Part shown: one piece after another, positions 25,613 to 33,961 of the stretch
How positions within the stretch are numbered: position 1 is the first letter of the stretch
Layout of the letters: every line of letters begins with the position of its first letter
NCBI RefSeq assembly: GCF_019599405.1
Contig: NZ_RKLQ01000001.1
Location: 682,001 to 746,000 of the forward strand
DNA length: 64,000 bases
Direction: 5' to 3'
DNA from: Haloarcula salinisoli
Lineage (GTDB): Archaea > Halobacteriota > Halobacteria > Halobacteriales > Haloarculaceae
Position numbers and translations under genes: made by a program
The notes under the pieces: model-generated
Databases searched by the model: none
Seen by the model: only the letters and a program-made list of their open reading frames with translations
Told to the model about the DNA's origin: nothing

Positions 25613-26216
25613 GGAGGGAGCCGACGAGGGCACTGACAGCGGTCGCCCCGCCCTGGCCGACCAGCGCGGCGTCGAGACGGTGTACCAGCCCGCCGAGGAC
25701 TCGGACCTGCTCGCCCGGACGGCCGCCGAGCGGGTAACGTCGGGCGACCGGGTGCTAGACGTGGGAACCGGGTCGGGCTACGTCGCCGCGACGCTGGCCG
25801 AGGCAGGTGCCGAGGCAGTCGGCGTCGACCTCAGTCCCCTGGCCTGCCGCGAGGCGGCCGAGAACGGACTCCCCGTCGTCCGTGGCGACCTCGTCTCGCC
25901 GTTTCACGAGAACAGCTTCGACCTCGTCGCGTTCAACCCGCCCTACCTCCCGACGCCCGCCGAGGCCGAGTGGGACGACTGGATGGAACACGCGCTGTCG
26001 GGCGGCGAGGACGGCCGCCGGCTCGTCGACCCGTTTCTGGCAGCTGTGAGTCGGGTGCTCGCACCCGGCGGCGAGGCCCTGCTGCTCGTCAGTAGTCTCA
26101 CCGACCCCGACGCTGTCCGGGCATACGCTCGCGAGAACGGGCTCGGAAGCGAGGTGCTTGCTACCGAGAAACACCCCTACGAGGAGCTCGTCGTCCTGCG
26201 TTTCTCCGAAATATAA
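25605..26216 (+). CDS. HemK2/MTQ2-type class I methyltransferase
   Basis: A protein of 203 residues starting 8 nt inside the KsgA gene. It has a short N-terminal segment YQPAEDSDLLARTA, SAM motif DVGTGSGYVAATLAE, and the NPPY tetrapeptide (FNPPYLPTP) typical of glutamine or asparagine N-methylases. Eukaryotic Mtq2 with Trm112 methylates the GGQ glutamine of the release factor eRF1. The archaeal homologue probably acts on aRF1, by analogy. Length fits HemK2 rather than PrmC, which has an extra N-terminal domain. Confidence 0.88.
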   Translation: MTEEGADEGTDSGRPALADQRGVETVYQPAEDSDLLARTAAERVTSGDRVLDVGTGSGYVAATLAEAGAEAVGVDLSPLACREAAENGLPVVRGDLVSPFHENSFDLVAFNPPYLPTPAEAEWDDWMEHALSGGEDGRRLVDPFLAAVSRVLAPGGEALLLVSSLTDPDAVRAYARENGLGSEVLATEKHPYEELVVLRFSEI

Positions 26217-26244
26217 TTACCAGAGGACATTTTCTTGAATAGGA

Positions 26245-26253
26245 AATATTAAA
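26245..26253 (+). promoter_or_regulatory. TATA-like box of the methionine synthase pair
   Basis: AATATTAAA lies 26-34 nt before the ATG at 26279 in a short AT-rich gap after the methylase gene. Confidence 0.5.
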
Positions 26254-26278
26254 GCTCGTCATTTCATAGCTTCGTCTA

Positions 26279-27280
26279 ATGCCAGAGATTGTTGCGACGA
26301 CACCGGGCCTGTTTCCGTTACCGGACTGGGCCAAGGACGAGCTGTCCGACCTGAAAGGACACCAGAAGACAGACCTCATCAGCGGTGACGAGGGCGAGGC
26401 CATCACGGACGCCTACGAGCGCGCCCGCGAAGAGGTCGTCTCCCTCCAGACCGATGCCGGCCTCGACCGCATCAGCGAGGGCCAGCTGCGCTGGGACGAC
26501 ATGCTCGCGCACCCGCTGGCGGTCCACGACAGCGTCGAGACCCGCGGCATCGTCCGCTACTACGACAACAACAACTTCTACCGAGAGCCCGTGGTCACGG
26601 ACGACCTGACCGCCGACGGCGACGTCGCCACAGAGCTCGACGCCGCTGCCGAGCTGGTCGATTCGGGGCTGCAAGCGGTCCTGCCCGGTCCGTACTCGCT
26701 CGCGGACCTTGCGACCGACGAACACTACGGGGACGAGGCCGCGTTCCTCGACGCCGTCGCCGACTTCCTCGTCGGCGAGGTCGAGCAGTTCCCCGACGTC
26801 GAGACGCTGTTCCTGCTGGAGCCATCGCTCGTCGAGAGCCCGCCCGAGGACGGCACAGACGAGCGCGCCAGCGAGGCCATCGACGCCGTCGCGAACGCCG
26901 TCGACGCCGAGGTCGTCACCCACACCTACTGGGGCCCAATCGAGGAGAAGACCTACGCGCATCTGATGGACGCCGACGTCGACGCCATCGGCTTCGACCT
27001 CGTCGCCGACCACGACAAGAACGTCTACAACGTCCAGGAGTACGGCACCAAGGACGCCGTCGCGCTGGGCGTCGTCGACGGGCAGAACACCCGCGTCGAG
27101 TCGCCCGAGACGATTCGGGACCGCGTCGACTGGTTCGAGGCCCAGACCAACACCGCCTACGACACCGTCTACGCGACCACGAACACCGAGACCTTCTACC
27201 TGCCCGTCAACAAGTTCGAGGACAAGATCCGGTCGCTGGCCAACGCCGCGACCCTGGAAGCCCCGGAGGCAGACCAATGA
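26279..27280 (+). CDS. MetE-like barrel protein without visible zinc ligands (partner of the next gene)
   Basis: The 333-residue protein resembles the MetE/UROD barrel. It has TTPGLFPLPDW at the start, a VLPGPYSLADLA strand equivalent to GPxT motifs, and FYLPVNKFEDKIR near the end. The positions that hold the zinc His-x-Cys and distal Cys in methionine synthase read HTYWGP and VVDGQN here, so no Cys ligand is seen. It may be the N-terminal half or regulatory partner of a split enzyme. It overlaps the next gene by ATGA (27277-27280). In haloarchaea the two genes are regularly adjacent. Confidence 0.8.
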   Translation: MPEIVATTPGLFPLPDWAKDELSDLKGHQKTDLISGDEGEAITDAYERAREEVVSLQTDAGLDRISEGQLRWDDMLAHPLAVHDSVETRGIVRYYDNNNFYREPVVTDDLTADGDVATELDAAAELVDSGLQAVLPGPYSLADLATDEHYGDEAAFLDAVADFLVGEVEQFPDVETLFLLEPSLVESPPEDGTDERASEAIDAVANAVDAEVVTHTYWGPIEEKTYAHLMDADVDAIGFDLVADHDKNVYNVQEYGTKDAVALGVVDGQNTRVESPETIRDRVDWFEAQTNTAYDTVYATTNTETFYLPVNKFEDKIRSLANAATLEAPEADQ

Positions 27281-28353
27281 CAGGACCACGAGAGCAGTTC
27301 CGACCGGAGGACCACGAGAACGAGCACTTCCTGCTGACGACCGTCGTCGGCTCCTACCCCAAGCCAAAGTGGCACGACCGCGCCCGCGAGCTGTTCGAGG
27401 ACGAGGACGCAGACTTCGGCGAGGAGGAGTGGGAAGAATCGAAAGACGACGCCTCGCGGCTCATCACCCACGAGCACGAACGCTGTGGCATCGACGTCGT
27501 CTGTGACGGCGAGATGCGCCGCAACGAGATGGTCGAGTACTTCGCCCACCGCATCGACGGCTACGAGTTCAACGGCCGCGTGAAGGTGTGGGGTCACAAC
27601 TACTTCGACAAGCCCTCCGTCGCCGACGAGGTCGAGTACGGCGAGCAGTGGCTCGTCGAGGAGTTCGAGTTCACCGACGAGGTCGCCGAACGACCCGTCA
27701 AGGTCCCCATCACGGGCCCGTACACGCTGGCGAACTGGTCGTTCAACGAGGTCTACGACAGCGAGGAGCAGCTGGCCTACGAACTGGCCGACCTCGTCAA
27801 CGAGGAGATAGAGGCACTGGTCGAGGCCGGCGCGCGCTACATCCAGATAGACGAGCCCGCCCTCGCGACGACGCCGGACGACCACGCCATCGTGGGCGAG
27901 TGTCTCGAACGCATCGTCGACGAGATTCCCGACGACGTGCGCCTGGGTCTGCACGTCTGCTACGGCGACTACTCCCGCATCTACCCCGAGATTCTGGACT
28001 ACCCGGTCCACGAGTACGACCTGGAGCTCGCCAACGGCAACTACGAACAGCTCGACGTTTTCAAGGAGCACGAGTTCACCAAGGACTTCGCTATGGGCGT
28101 ACTGGACGCCCACACCGCCGAAGTCGAGTCCGTCGAGGAGATCAAGGAGAACATCAAGAAGGGTCTGGAGGTCGTGCCCCCGGAGCGCCTGACTGTCTCG
28201 CCCGACTGCGGCGTGAAGCTCCTGCCCCGCGAGATCGCTCGCGGCAAGATGGAGAACATGGTCACGGCCGCCCGCGAGGTCGAACAGGAGCTCGACACCG
28301 GGGAAATCGAGGTCCTCGCCGGCAGTGGTGCGGAAGCGAGTGCAGACGACTAG
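27277..28353 (+). CDS. metE: Core methionine synthase (cobalamin-independent MetE family, catalytic protein)
   Basis: The 358-residue protein corresponds to the catalytic C-terminal barrel of MetE. Motifs are TTVVGSYPKP at the start, PVKVPITGPYTLANW, the IQIDEPAL segment, zinc ligands His and Cys in GLHVCYGDYS, and the last Cys in SPDCGVKLLPRE. Zinc activates homocysteine thiol for methyl transfer. The long N-terminal barrel of bacterial MetE is absent, as in archaeal core-MetE proteins, whose methyl donor may be a corrinoid or a folate. It is coupled to the upstream barrel protein. Its stop TAG is the prefix of hairpin D1. Confidence 0.9.
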   Translation: MTGPREQFRPEDHENEHFLLTTVVGSYPKPKWHDRARELFEDEDADFGEEEWEESKDDASRLITHEHERCGIDVVCDGEMRRNEMVEYFAHRIDGYEFNGRVKVWGHNYFDKPSVADEVEYGEQWLVEEFEFTDEVAERPVKVPITGPYTLANWSFNEVYDSEEQLAYELADLVNEEIEALVEAGARYIQIDEPALATTPDDHAIVGECLERIVDEIPDDVRLGLHVCYGDYSRIYPEILDYPVHEYDLELANGNYEQLDVFKEHEFTKDFAMGVLDAHTAEVESVEEIKENIKKGLEVVPPERLTVSPDCGVKLLPREIARGKMENMVTAAREVEQELDTGEIEVLAGSGAEASADD

Positions 28354-28597
28354 CGTGGTTCGAACGGAGTGAGAACCACGTTATAGCGAACGGGGAGCGA
28401 AGCGACCCGTGAGCAGCGAGATTTGAGCGAAGCGAAAATCTCGAAAATGTCGAGCGGGGAACGAACTGACCCGCGAGACGATTGAACCGGTGAGCGGGTT
28501 CAGACGCGAACAGTCAGTAGTCTGTACAGCGGACGACTAGCGAGACGCGACCGCAGGGAGCGTCTCCTTATAGCGAACGGCGAACGTAGCGAGCCGT
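28351..28597 (+). repeat. Hairpin array D after the metE gene
   Basis: Seven hairpins are seen. D1 is CGTGGTTC/GAACCACG (28354-28380) with loop GAACGGAGTGA, and its TAG prefix is the metE stop. D2 is ACGGG/CCCGT (28390-28410), loop GAGCGAAGCGA. D3 is CGAGATTT/AAATCTCG (28417-28443), same loop. D4 is GCGGG/CCCGC (28454-28474), loop GAACGAACTGA. D5 is TGAACC/GGTTCA (28483-28502) with an 8-nt loop. D6 is GAGACGC/GCGTCTC (28542-28566), loop GACCGCAGGGA. D7 is ACGGC/GCCGT (28577-28597), loop GAACGTAGCGA. TAGCG precedes D1, D2, D6 and D7. Confidence 0.88.
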
Positions 28598-29035
28598 GAG
28601 CAACGCAGTCACGCAGCGCCCGTATCTTTCGAACGGGAGCGAGGGGCCCAGTCAGCCACGAGACTTCCACAGTCGAGCCTCGAAACGGTGGTTGTGGATT
28701 GCTGTGAGCGATTGTTTCTGTGGGATGACTGGCTGTCCTCAGCATAGTGTCTATTTCCTACGTGTGAGGTATAATTTCGCAAACGCGATGAATATTTGGT
28801 TGACATATGTGTCGGGAAAGTTCGACGATAGACGAATATTGAATCGACCAGCGCAAAAATTAAACTATCACTTAGAAATCAAATTGTGGCAATAGTTCTT
28901 AGGACAGAATTAATTTAGAGGATCTAAAGCGCCATCTGAGTCGAATTACCTTTGTGAGCAAATATACGTATGCTAACTACTGTCGCTGGGAAAGAGTTTA
29001 GTTATACTCGACAGATATCCCAGACGAGATAACCG
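28598..29035. other. AT-rich intergenic region without a supported gene
   Basis: GC content falls sharply from about 28700 to 29030, unlike the rest of the window. A 99-codon plus-strand frame (28596-28895) contains RASKRWLWIAVSDCF, faintly like haloarchaeal transposases, but it lacks catalytic residues and any terminal repeats. A TTTAGTTATAC box near 28997-29007 suits the ATG at 29036. I see nothing else that can be named. Confidence 0.5.
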
Positions 29036-29548
29036 ATGACCGACGAAACACACCTCCGAGCGGAACTGTATCTTCGCGGTGACACCTATGGGACATTCGA
29101 CGCCCAGCAGCAGGTGTTGAACCGGGTCAACCGACTGGAGGCCAACGGCGTCTTCACCGAGTCGATGGTGGCGGGCGAGTGGCAGCGCATCCGGACGATG
29201 GCCGAGGACACCCGTTCGGGGGCGCTGGCGACCTACGAGGAGTTCGCCGACTGGGCTGACCGCAACGGGTCGTCCCTGGAGCCGGCCTTCGAGCAGCGCA
29301 CGCGCACCTACGTGGGCATGGACCGCGTCGACGAGGTCGTCGTCTTCCCCGTGGTCTCGCTGGCTATCTACGACGAGAAGCGCCTGCAGTCCGTCTTCCC
29401 CTGTGCGGACGGCGAACACGTCTACACGGTCGGTGACGCGCTGGAGGCCTTCGAGCGCGGCGACGAGGGGTGGCTCGCCCAGTTCGACACCGTCACCGTC
29501 GACCGCACCGAGCCGTGGCTCGAGGCGGGCGTCGAAGCGCTGCCCTAG
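29036..29548 (+). CDS. Uncharacterised haloarchaeal protein, possible winged-helix type
   Basis: A soluble 170-residue protein with no membrane segment or cysteine pair (one Cys). The first 60 residues (TYGTFDAQQQVLNRVNRLEA then GEWQRI) are helical with a turn that could be a helix-turn-helix, and the middle is a beta region VDEVVVFPVVSLAIYDEK. I recognise the general pattern from haloarchaeal genomes but no experimental function. It shares a CTAG for its stop with the convergent ABC permease. Confidence 0.65.
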   Translation: MTDETHLRAELYLRGDTYGTFDAQQQVLNRVNRLEANGVFTESMVAGEWQRIRTMAEDTRSGALATYEEFADWADRNGSSLEPAFEQRTRTYVGMDRVDEVVVFPVVSLAIYDEKRLQSVFPCADGEHVYTVGDALEAFERGDEGWLAQFDTVTVDRTEPWLEAGVEALP

Positions 29549-30690
29549 CCTCTGAGCGCCTCTACCGGTTCTTCGCTCGCCGCTTTCCACGCCGGATAGA
29601 GGCCGCTGAGTACGCTGACCACGACGGCAAAGGCGAAGGCGGACAGGAGATACCAGAGATTCGCCAGCCGGAACAGCGCCGTCGCGTCGTCGAGCGTATA
29701 GTGGTTGATAGCGAGACCGACGAGGGTGCTGACGCTGACGCCGACGAGGCCGCCGAAGACGCCGAGCAGCGTCGCTTCCATGAGCATCACCTTCATCACG
29801 TCCCGTTTCTGGTAGCCAACGGCCCTGAGAACGCCGATCTCCTCGCGGCGTTCGACGGTCGACATCAGCATGACGTTGAGGATGGAGATGCCGGCCACGA
29901 ACAGGGAGATGGCGGCGATACCGACGAGCACGGTGTTGATGACCTGGAATTGTTCGTTGATCTGGTCCACGATCGAGCCCAGTTCCTGGACGTTGACCCG
30001 CTGTTCACGGTCGTTGAGCGCGTCCCGAATCGCCACCGCCGACTCGTTGGCGTCCGTCCCGGACTCGGCGGTGACGTACACCTGCTGATAGCCGCGCTCT
30101 TCGAACGAGGTAACCGGGAGGTAGATGCGGTTCTCAGGGTTCAGCTGTGAGAACGACCCCGTCGATTCCAGCACCGCGCGCACACGCATAGACGAGCCGT
30201 TGACGGTGATCGTGTTGCCCGGCTGCAGCCCCTCGTTCTCGGCGACGGTTTCGCCGACCAGGACCCCGCTCTGGAACGGGTCGGGAATCCGACCCTCGGA
30301 GGCGTTGTACACCGACGCCGGGTCTTCGATACCGTAGACGACTTCCGTCTGATTGGGGCCGCGGTCGTAGGAGACGGGCTCGGACGTCCGTTTCTCCGAC
30401 GAGACCGAGACGTCCGGACCGACGACCCGTCGGATCTCCCGAACGTCCCGTTCGGTGAGGTTCTGCACACCGGCCTCGGAGTTTGGCGAGACCGTCACCT
30501 GGTTGCCCAGACCGCCCAGGTTCTCGGAGAAGGAGTACTGCAGGGCGACACCGAACATCCCGAGCGAGGCGATGGCGATGACGCCGATGACGATACCGAG
30601 CGACGCCAGCGCCGAGCGTACTTTCGTCCGCGTCAGGTTCCGGCGGGCCATCAGAGCCGCCGGGAACCGGCGATAGAGCGGGTCAAGCAT
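29545..30690 (-). CDS. ABC transporter permease, MacB/FtsX type
   Basis: The 381-residue protein has one N-terminal membrane helix (about 23-47), a large extracellular MacB-PCD-like domain (about 50-255) and three C-terminal helices in an FtsX fold. These include NVLVGIAA-like and VLMEATLLG-like segments and the cytoplasmic coupling loop [14 protein letters not shown]. Such permeases drive mechanical export or remodelling of lipoproteins, peptides or toxins. They do not themselves form a classical channel. It overlaps the ATPase gene by 8 nt. Confidence 0.9.
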   Translation of the reverse strand: MLDPLYRRFPAALMARRNLTRTKVRSALASLGIVIGVIAIASLGMFGVALQYSFSENLGGLGNQVTVSPNSEAGVQNLTERDVREIRRVVGPDVSVSSEKRTSEPVSYDRGPNQTEVVYGIEDPASVYNASEGRIPDPFQSGVLVGETVAENEGLQPGNTITVNGSSMRVRAVLESTGSFSQLNPENRIYLPVTSFEERGYQQVYVTAESGTDANESAVAIRDALNDREQRVNVQELGSIVDQINEQFQVINTVLVGIAAISLFVAGISILNVMLMSTVERREEIGVLRAVGYQKRDVMKVMLMEATLLGVFGGLVGVSVSTLVGLAINHYTLDDATALFRLANLWYLLSAFAFAVVVSVLSGLYPAWKAASEEPVEALRG

Positions 30691-31363
30691 CGACTTGCTC
30701 CCGTCCGAGTGACCCGTCGACCAGGTGGACCGTCCGGTCGACGTACTCGTTGACCAGTTCGTCGTGGGTGACGGCGACGATACCGACGTCCTGCTCGTCG
30801 GCGATGCGCCGGAACTCGTCGAGGATCTGGCGGCCCGTCTCCCGGTCGAGGCTCCCCGTCGGCTCGTCGGCGAGGACGATCATAGGGTCGTTGATGAGCG
30901 ACCGGGCGATGGCGACGCGCTGTTTCTGCCCGCCCGAGAGCTGGTCGGGGCGGTGGTCGAGCCGGTCGCCGAGCCCGACCCTGGTCAGCAGGTCACGGGC
31001 CCGGGCCCGGCGATTACGGTCGCGGTCGAACAGCCGCGGGACTTCGACGTTCTCGACGGCCGACAGCGTCGGTAACAGGTAGAAATGCTGGAAGACGAAC
31101 CCGATGCTACGCTTCCGTAGCAGTGTCCGTTTCCGGTCCCCCAGGTCGGTTACGTCACGGTCTTCGAGCACGAGTCGTCCCTCGGTGGGCGTCGAGAGCA
31201 GACCGAGGATGTTCAGCAGTGTCGTCTTTCCACTCCCGCTCGGGCCCATGATGGAGACGAACTCGCCGGGCTCCAGCGCGAAGTCGATGCCCTTCAGCGC
31301 TTCGAGGGTCTGTCCGCCGGTCCGGTAGCGTTTGACCAGCTGCTGGGCGTCGATGACGGTCAT
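30683..31363 (-). CDS. ABC transporter ATP-binding protein, LolD/MacB type
   Basis: A complete 226-residue ATPase with Walker A GPSGSGKT at 40-47, Q-loop [10 protein letters not shown], signature [15 protein letters not shown], Walker [13 protein letters not shown] and switch His in VAVTHD. The IGFVFQ and ADEPTGSLD sequences place it in the LolD/MacB subfamily, consistent with the FtsX-type permease it overlaps. The upstream gene overlaps it by the ATGA at 31360-31363. Confidence 0.95.
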   Translation of the reverse strand: MTVIDAQQLVKRYRTGGQTLEALKGIDFALEPGEFVSIMGPSGSGKTTLLNILGLLSTPTEGRLVLEDRDVTDLGDRKRTLLRKRSIGFVFQHFYLLPTLSAVENVEVPRLFDRDRNRRARARDLLTRVGLGDRLDHRPDQLSGGQKQRVAIARSLINDPMIVLADEPTGSLDRETGRQILDEFRRIADEQDVGIVAVTHDELVNEYVDRTVHLVDGSLGREQVDA

Positions 31364-32835
31364 AGGTCCACGTCGTCGTCACCCCGCCGGTAGCGACGGA
31401 CGAGGAATCCGGCCACCACCAGCACTGTGACGGCACCGAGTCCGAGAACCGCTAGCAGGACGGCACCCGGACCGCCGCTTGCCTGTCGCTCCGGTTCCCC
31501 CGATAGCCCCGAATCGACGGGTACTGAGAAGGTCTCTTTCGTCCGCTCGCCCTCGACGAGGTAGCTCACCTCCAGCGGTATCTCGGAGACGTTCCCGGTG
31601 GTCCTGGCAGTCAGGTCGAACGAGCTGAAGTCGCTACCCGGCACTTCGCCGACGAAGAAGTCCCTGTTCGGGGCCGCGGGCTCGACGTTCTCGCCCGGGA
31701 GGACTCGGACTGTAACGCTCCGTGCCATCGTCGTCCCGACGTTGCTCGTGCTACCGGTTATCTGTAACACGCCGTCTTCCCGCGAGATATCGAGCCCGGT
31801 CAGTTCGATGGCGGCGGGCGTCGCGCGGAGGGTCCTGGTCGTTTCGACCGAGCGCTGGACCGACGCGCTCTCGTAGTCCGCCGTGACGACCACGTCCGCA
31901 CTCGCGGCCAACAGCGACGCGTTCAGCCGGACCTGCTCCGTCGAACTCGGAGGGACAGCGTCGACGATTGTCCTGCTGACAGTCGCGTTCTCGGAGCGAC
32001 CGGTGACGACGATGTCCTCCGCTCGCGTGTTCCCCTGATTGATGATATCGACGGCGAGGGTCTGGTCGCTGCCGCTGCCGGACTGTGACGTTTCGAGGAC
32101 GACGCTACTGCGAGCGGCCTCGGTCTCGATGGTCCGGGTCTGGGTCACCGTCCGCTCGGTGCCACTCGGGAGCGTGTAGTTGATGGTCGCTCGGAGCTCG
32201 TCGGTCCCGGCTCGCTGGGGCCGGAACCGGAACTCGGCGGTCTCGGTCGCCCCCTGGGGCACCGACGCGAACACCGACCGGTCTTCGAGCACCGTGACGC
32301 CGTCGCCCGAGACGGTGACCTCGACGTTCGAGATGCTCGTATCGAGCCCGTTCGCTATCTCGACTGACCCGTTCGACGCCACGCCGGCAACCGAGTCGTC
32401 TGTCTGGATGTCTAGCTGTGGCTGTCGCTCCCTGACCGAGAGCGAGACCGGATACCGGAGCTCGACTGGCTCGCTGGTGTTGGCGTTCCGGGCGTCGACG
32501 TAAACACGAAGGTCGCGTGTGCCCGGCTCTTCGAACGTGTACGTCAGCGGGACAGTCACTTCGGCACCGGGCGAGAGCGTCCCCACGTTCCGGACGCGGG
32601 TGTACACCGGCAATCCGCTCGAACTGCCGGGGCGGAGCTCGACGCTGTCGATTATCAGGGCGTCGCCGCTGCCCTGGAGGTTCCGAATCGTCGGCGTGAA
32701 CGTGACCGTCTCGTTGGGGGCCGGGCTCTGTGGCGAGACCGTGACGCCGGTAATCGAACCGTTGGCCTGTGTGCCGGCGACGACCGGCGGGACGGCTGCC
32801 AGTACGACCAGCGCAGCGACGATCAGTCGTCGCAT
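31360..32835 (-). CDS. Surface-anchored CARDB-repeat protein linked to the ABC exporter
   Basis: The 491-residue protein has an N-terminal signal peptide (RRLIVAALVVLAAVPPVVAG, cleavage about 21), several beta-sandwich CARDB-like repeats of about 110 residues and a C-terminal helix (GAVLLAVLGLGAVTVLVVAGFL) followed by [12 protein letters not shown]. Threonine- and serine-rich strands suggest N- or O-glycosylation. Its position as first gene of an overlapping three-gene operon with MacB-like components suggests it serves as an outer adaptor or substrate receptor, by inference from similar archaeal clusters. Confidence 0.85.
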   Translation of the reverse strand: MRRLIVAALVVLAAVPPVVAGTQANGSITGVTVSPQSPAPNETVTFTPTIRNLQGSGDALIIDSVELRPGSSSGLPVYTRVRNVGTLSPGAEVTVPLTYTFEEPGTRDLRVYVDARNANTSEPVELRYPVSLSVRERQPQLDIQTDDSVAGVASNGSVEIANGLDTSISNVEVTVSGDGVTVLEDRSVFASVPQGATETAEFRFRPQRAGTDELRATINYTLPSGTERTVTQTRTIETEAARSSVVLETSQSGSGSDQTLAVDIINQGNTRAEDIVVTGRSENATVSRTIVDAVPPSSTEQVRLNASLLAASADVVVTADYESASVQRSVETTRTLRATPAAIELTGLDISREDGVLQITGSTSNVGTTMARSVTVRVLPGENVEPAAPNRDFFVGEVPGSDFSSFDLTARTTGNVSEIPLEVSYLVEGERTKETFSVPVDSGLSGEPERQASGGPGAVLLAVLGLGAVTVLVVAGFLVRRYRRGDDDVDL

Positions 32836-32972
32836 TGTCTTTCACCATCGGTTCGACTCGTTCGATTTCGGACGAGACGACTGGAGGGCGTCTCTACGGG
32901 GGACTCTCCCATATTATCCCTCGGAGAGGTGATGTAATAAACCCGACGAATTATTAGATGGGTCGGCCGCGG

Positions 32973-32980
32973 TATTTTAG
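32973..32980 (+). promoter_or_regulatory. TATA-like box of the ribose-1,5-bisphosphate isomerase operon
   Basis: TATTTTAG lies 25-32 nt before the ATG at 33005, consistent with a leaderless transcript. Confidence 0.5.
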
Positions 32981-33004
32981 TCGCGTGGCAAGGTACCTAT
33001 CACC

Positions 33005-33961
33005 ATGGACCGGGGAGCGCTCCAGCCGCGTGTGCACGACGTGGCCGGGGCCATCGAGACGATGGAGACGCGAGGGGCGGCGAACATCGCCACTGCGACC
33101 GCCGATGCGCTCGAGACGCAGGCTGTCGAGAGCGACGCGGAGACGGCCCCGGAACTGCTGGCGGAGCTTCGGACTGCCGCTCGCTTCCTGCTTTCGACCC
33201 GCCCGACAGCGGTCAGCCTCCCAAACGCCTGCCGATACGTCCTGCGCCGAGCGACGGGTGACACCGTCGAGGCGGTTCGCACGAACGCCGTCGAGAGCGC
33301 CGCGGAGTTCCGGGCCAGGCTGGAGACCGCACAGGACGACCTCGGACGGGTCGGCGCCAACCGACTGCGCGACGGCGACACTATCATGACTCATTGTCAC
33401 TCGACCGACGTGCTGGCCTGCGTCGAGGCGGCCGTCGAGGATGGCAAGCAGCTCTCGGCCATCGTCAAGGAGACCCGTCCGCGCCAGCAGGGCCACATCA
33501 CCGCCCGCGAACTGCGCGAGCTCGGCGTCGACGTGACCCTGGTGGTCGACAGCGCCGCGCGACGGTATCTGGACGACGTGGACCACGTCCTCGTCGGGGC
33601 GGACGCTATCGCCGCCGACGGGAGCGTGGTGAACAAGGTCGGCACCTCGGGGTTGGCGGTCGTCGCCCGGGAACGCGGGACGCCAATCGTCGTCGCCGCC
33701 GGGACGCTGAAGCTCGACCCCGCGACGATGACTGGCAACGCCGTCGAGATAGAGATGCGTGAGGAGTCGGAAGTCCTCGAGGAGACCGACCGGGAGACCA
33801 TCGGTGACGTCACCGTCGAGAACCCGGCCTTCGACGTGACACCGCCCCGGTACATCGACGCTATCGTCACCGAACGCGGCCAGTTCCCGCCCGAGAGCGT
33901 CGTCACGCTGATGCGCGAGCTCTTCGGCGAGGGCCCGACTGAACCGTGGCAAGAGCCATGA
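33005..33961 (+). CDS. Ribose-1,5-bisphosphate isomerase
   Basis: The 318-residue protein belongs to the eIF2B-related isomerase family. Residues presumed catalytic are Cys131 in MTHCHSTDVL and Asp200 in VLVGADAIAADG, which line up with Cys133 and Asp202 of the Thermococcus enzyme. Other landmarks are ETRPRQQGHITARELRE and NKVGTSGLAVVA. It converts ribose-1,5-bisphosphate to ribulose-1,5-bisphosphate, the substrate of RuBisCO, in archaeal nucleotide degradation. A RuBisCO gene lies 2.9 kb away, and the next gene encodes a PfkB kinase overlapping by ATGA. Confidence 0.9.
   Translation: MDRGALQPRVHDVAGAIETMETRGAANIATATADALETQAVESDAETAPELLAELRTAARFLLSTRPTAVSLPNACRYVLRRATGDTVEAVRTNAVESAAEFRARLETAQDDLGRVGANRLRDGDTIMTHCHSTDVLACVEAAVEDGKQLSAIVKETRPRQQGHITARELRELGVDVTLVVDSAARRYLDDVDHVLVGADAIAADGSVVNKVGTSGLAVVARERGTPIVVAAGTLKLDPATMTGNAVEIEMREESEVLEETDRETIGDVTVENPAFDVTPPRYIDAIVTERGQFPPESVVTLMRELFGEGPTEPWQEP

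Noticed and set aside
28596-28895. 99-codon frame with a transposase-like KRWLWIAV segment
   Set aside because: Too short, no DDE residues, no terminal inverted repeats or target duplication. It is kept only as a remark on the AT-rich region.
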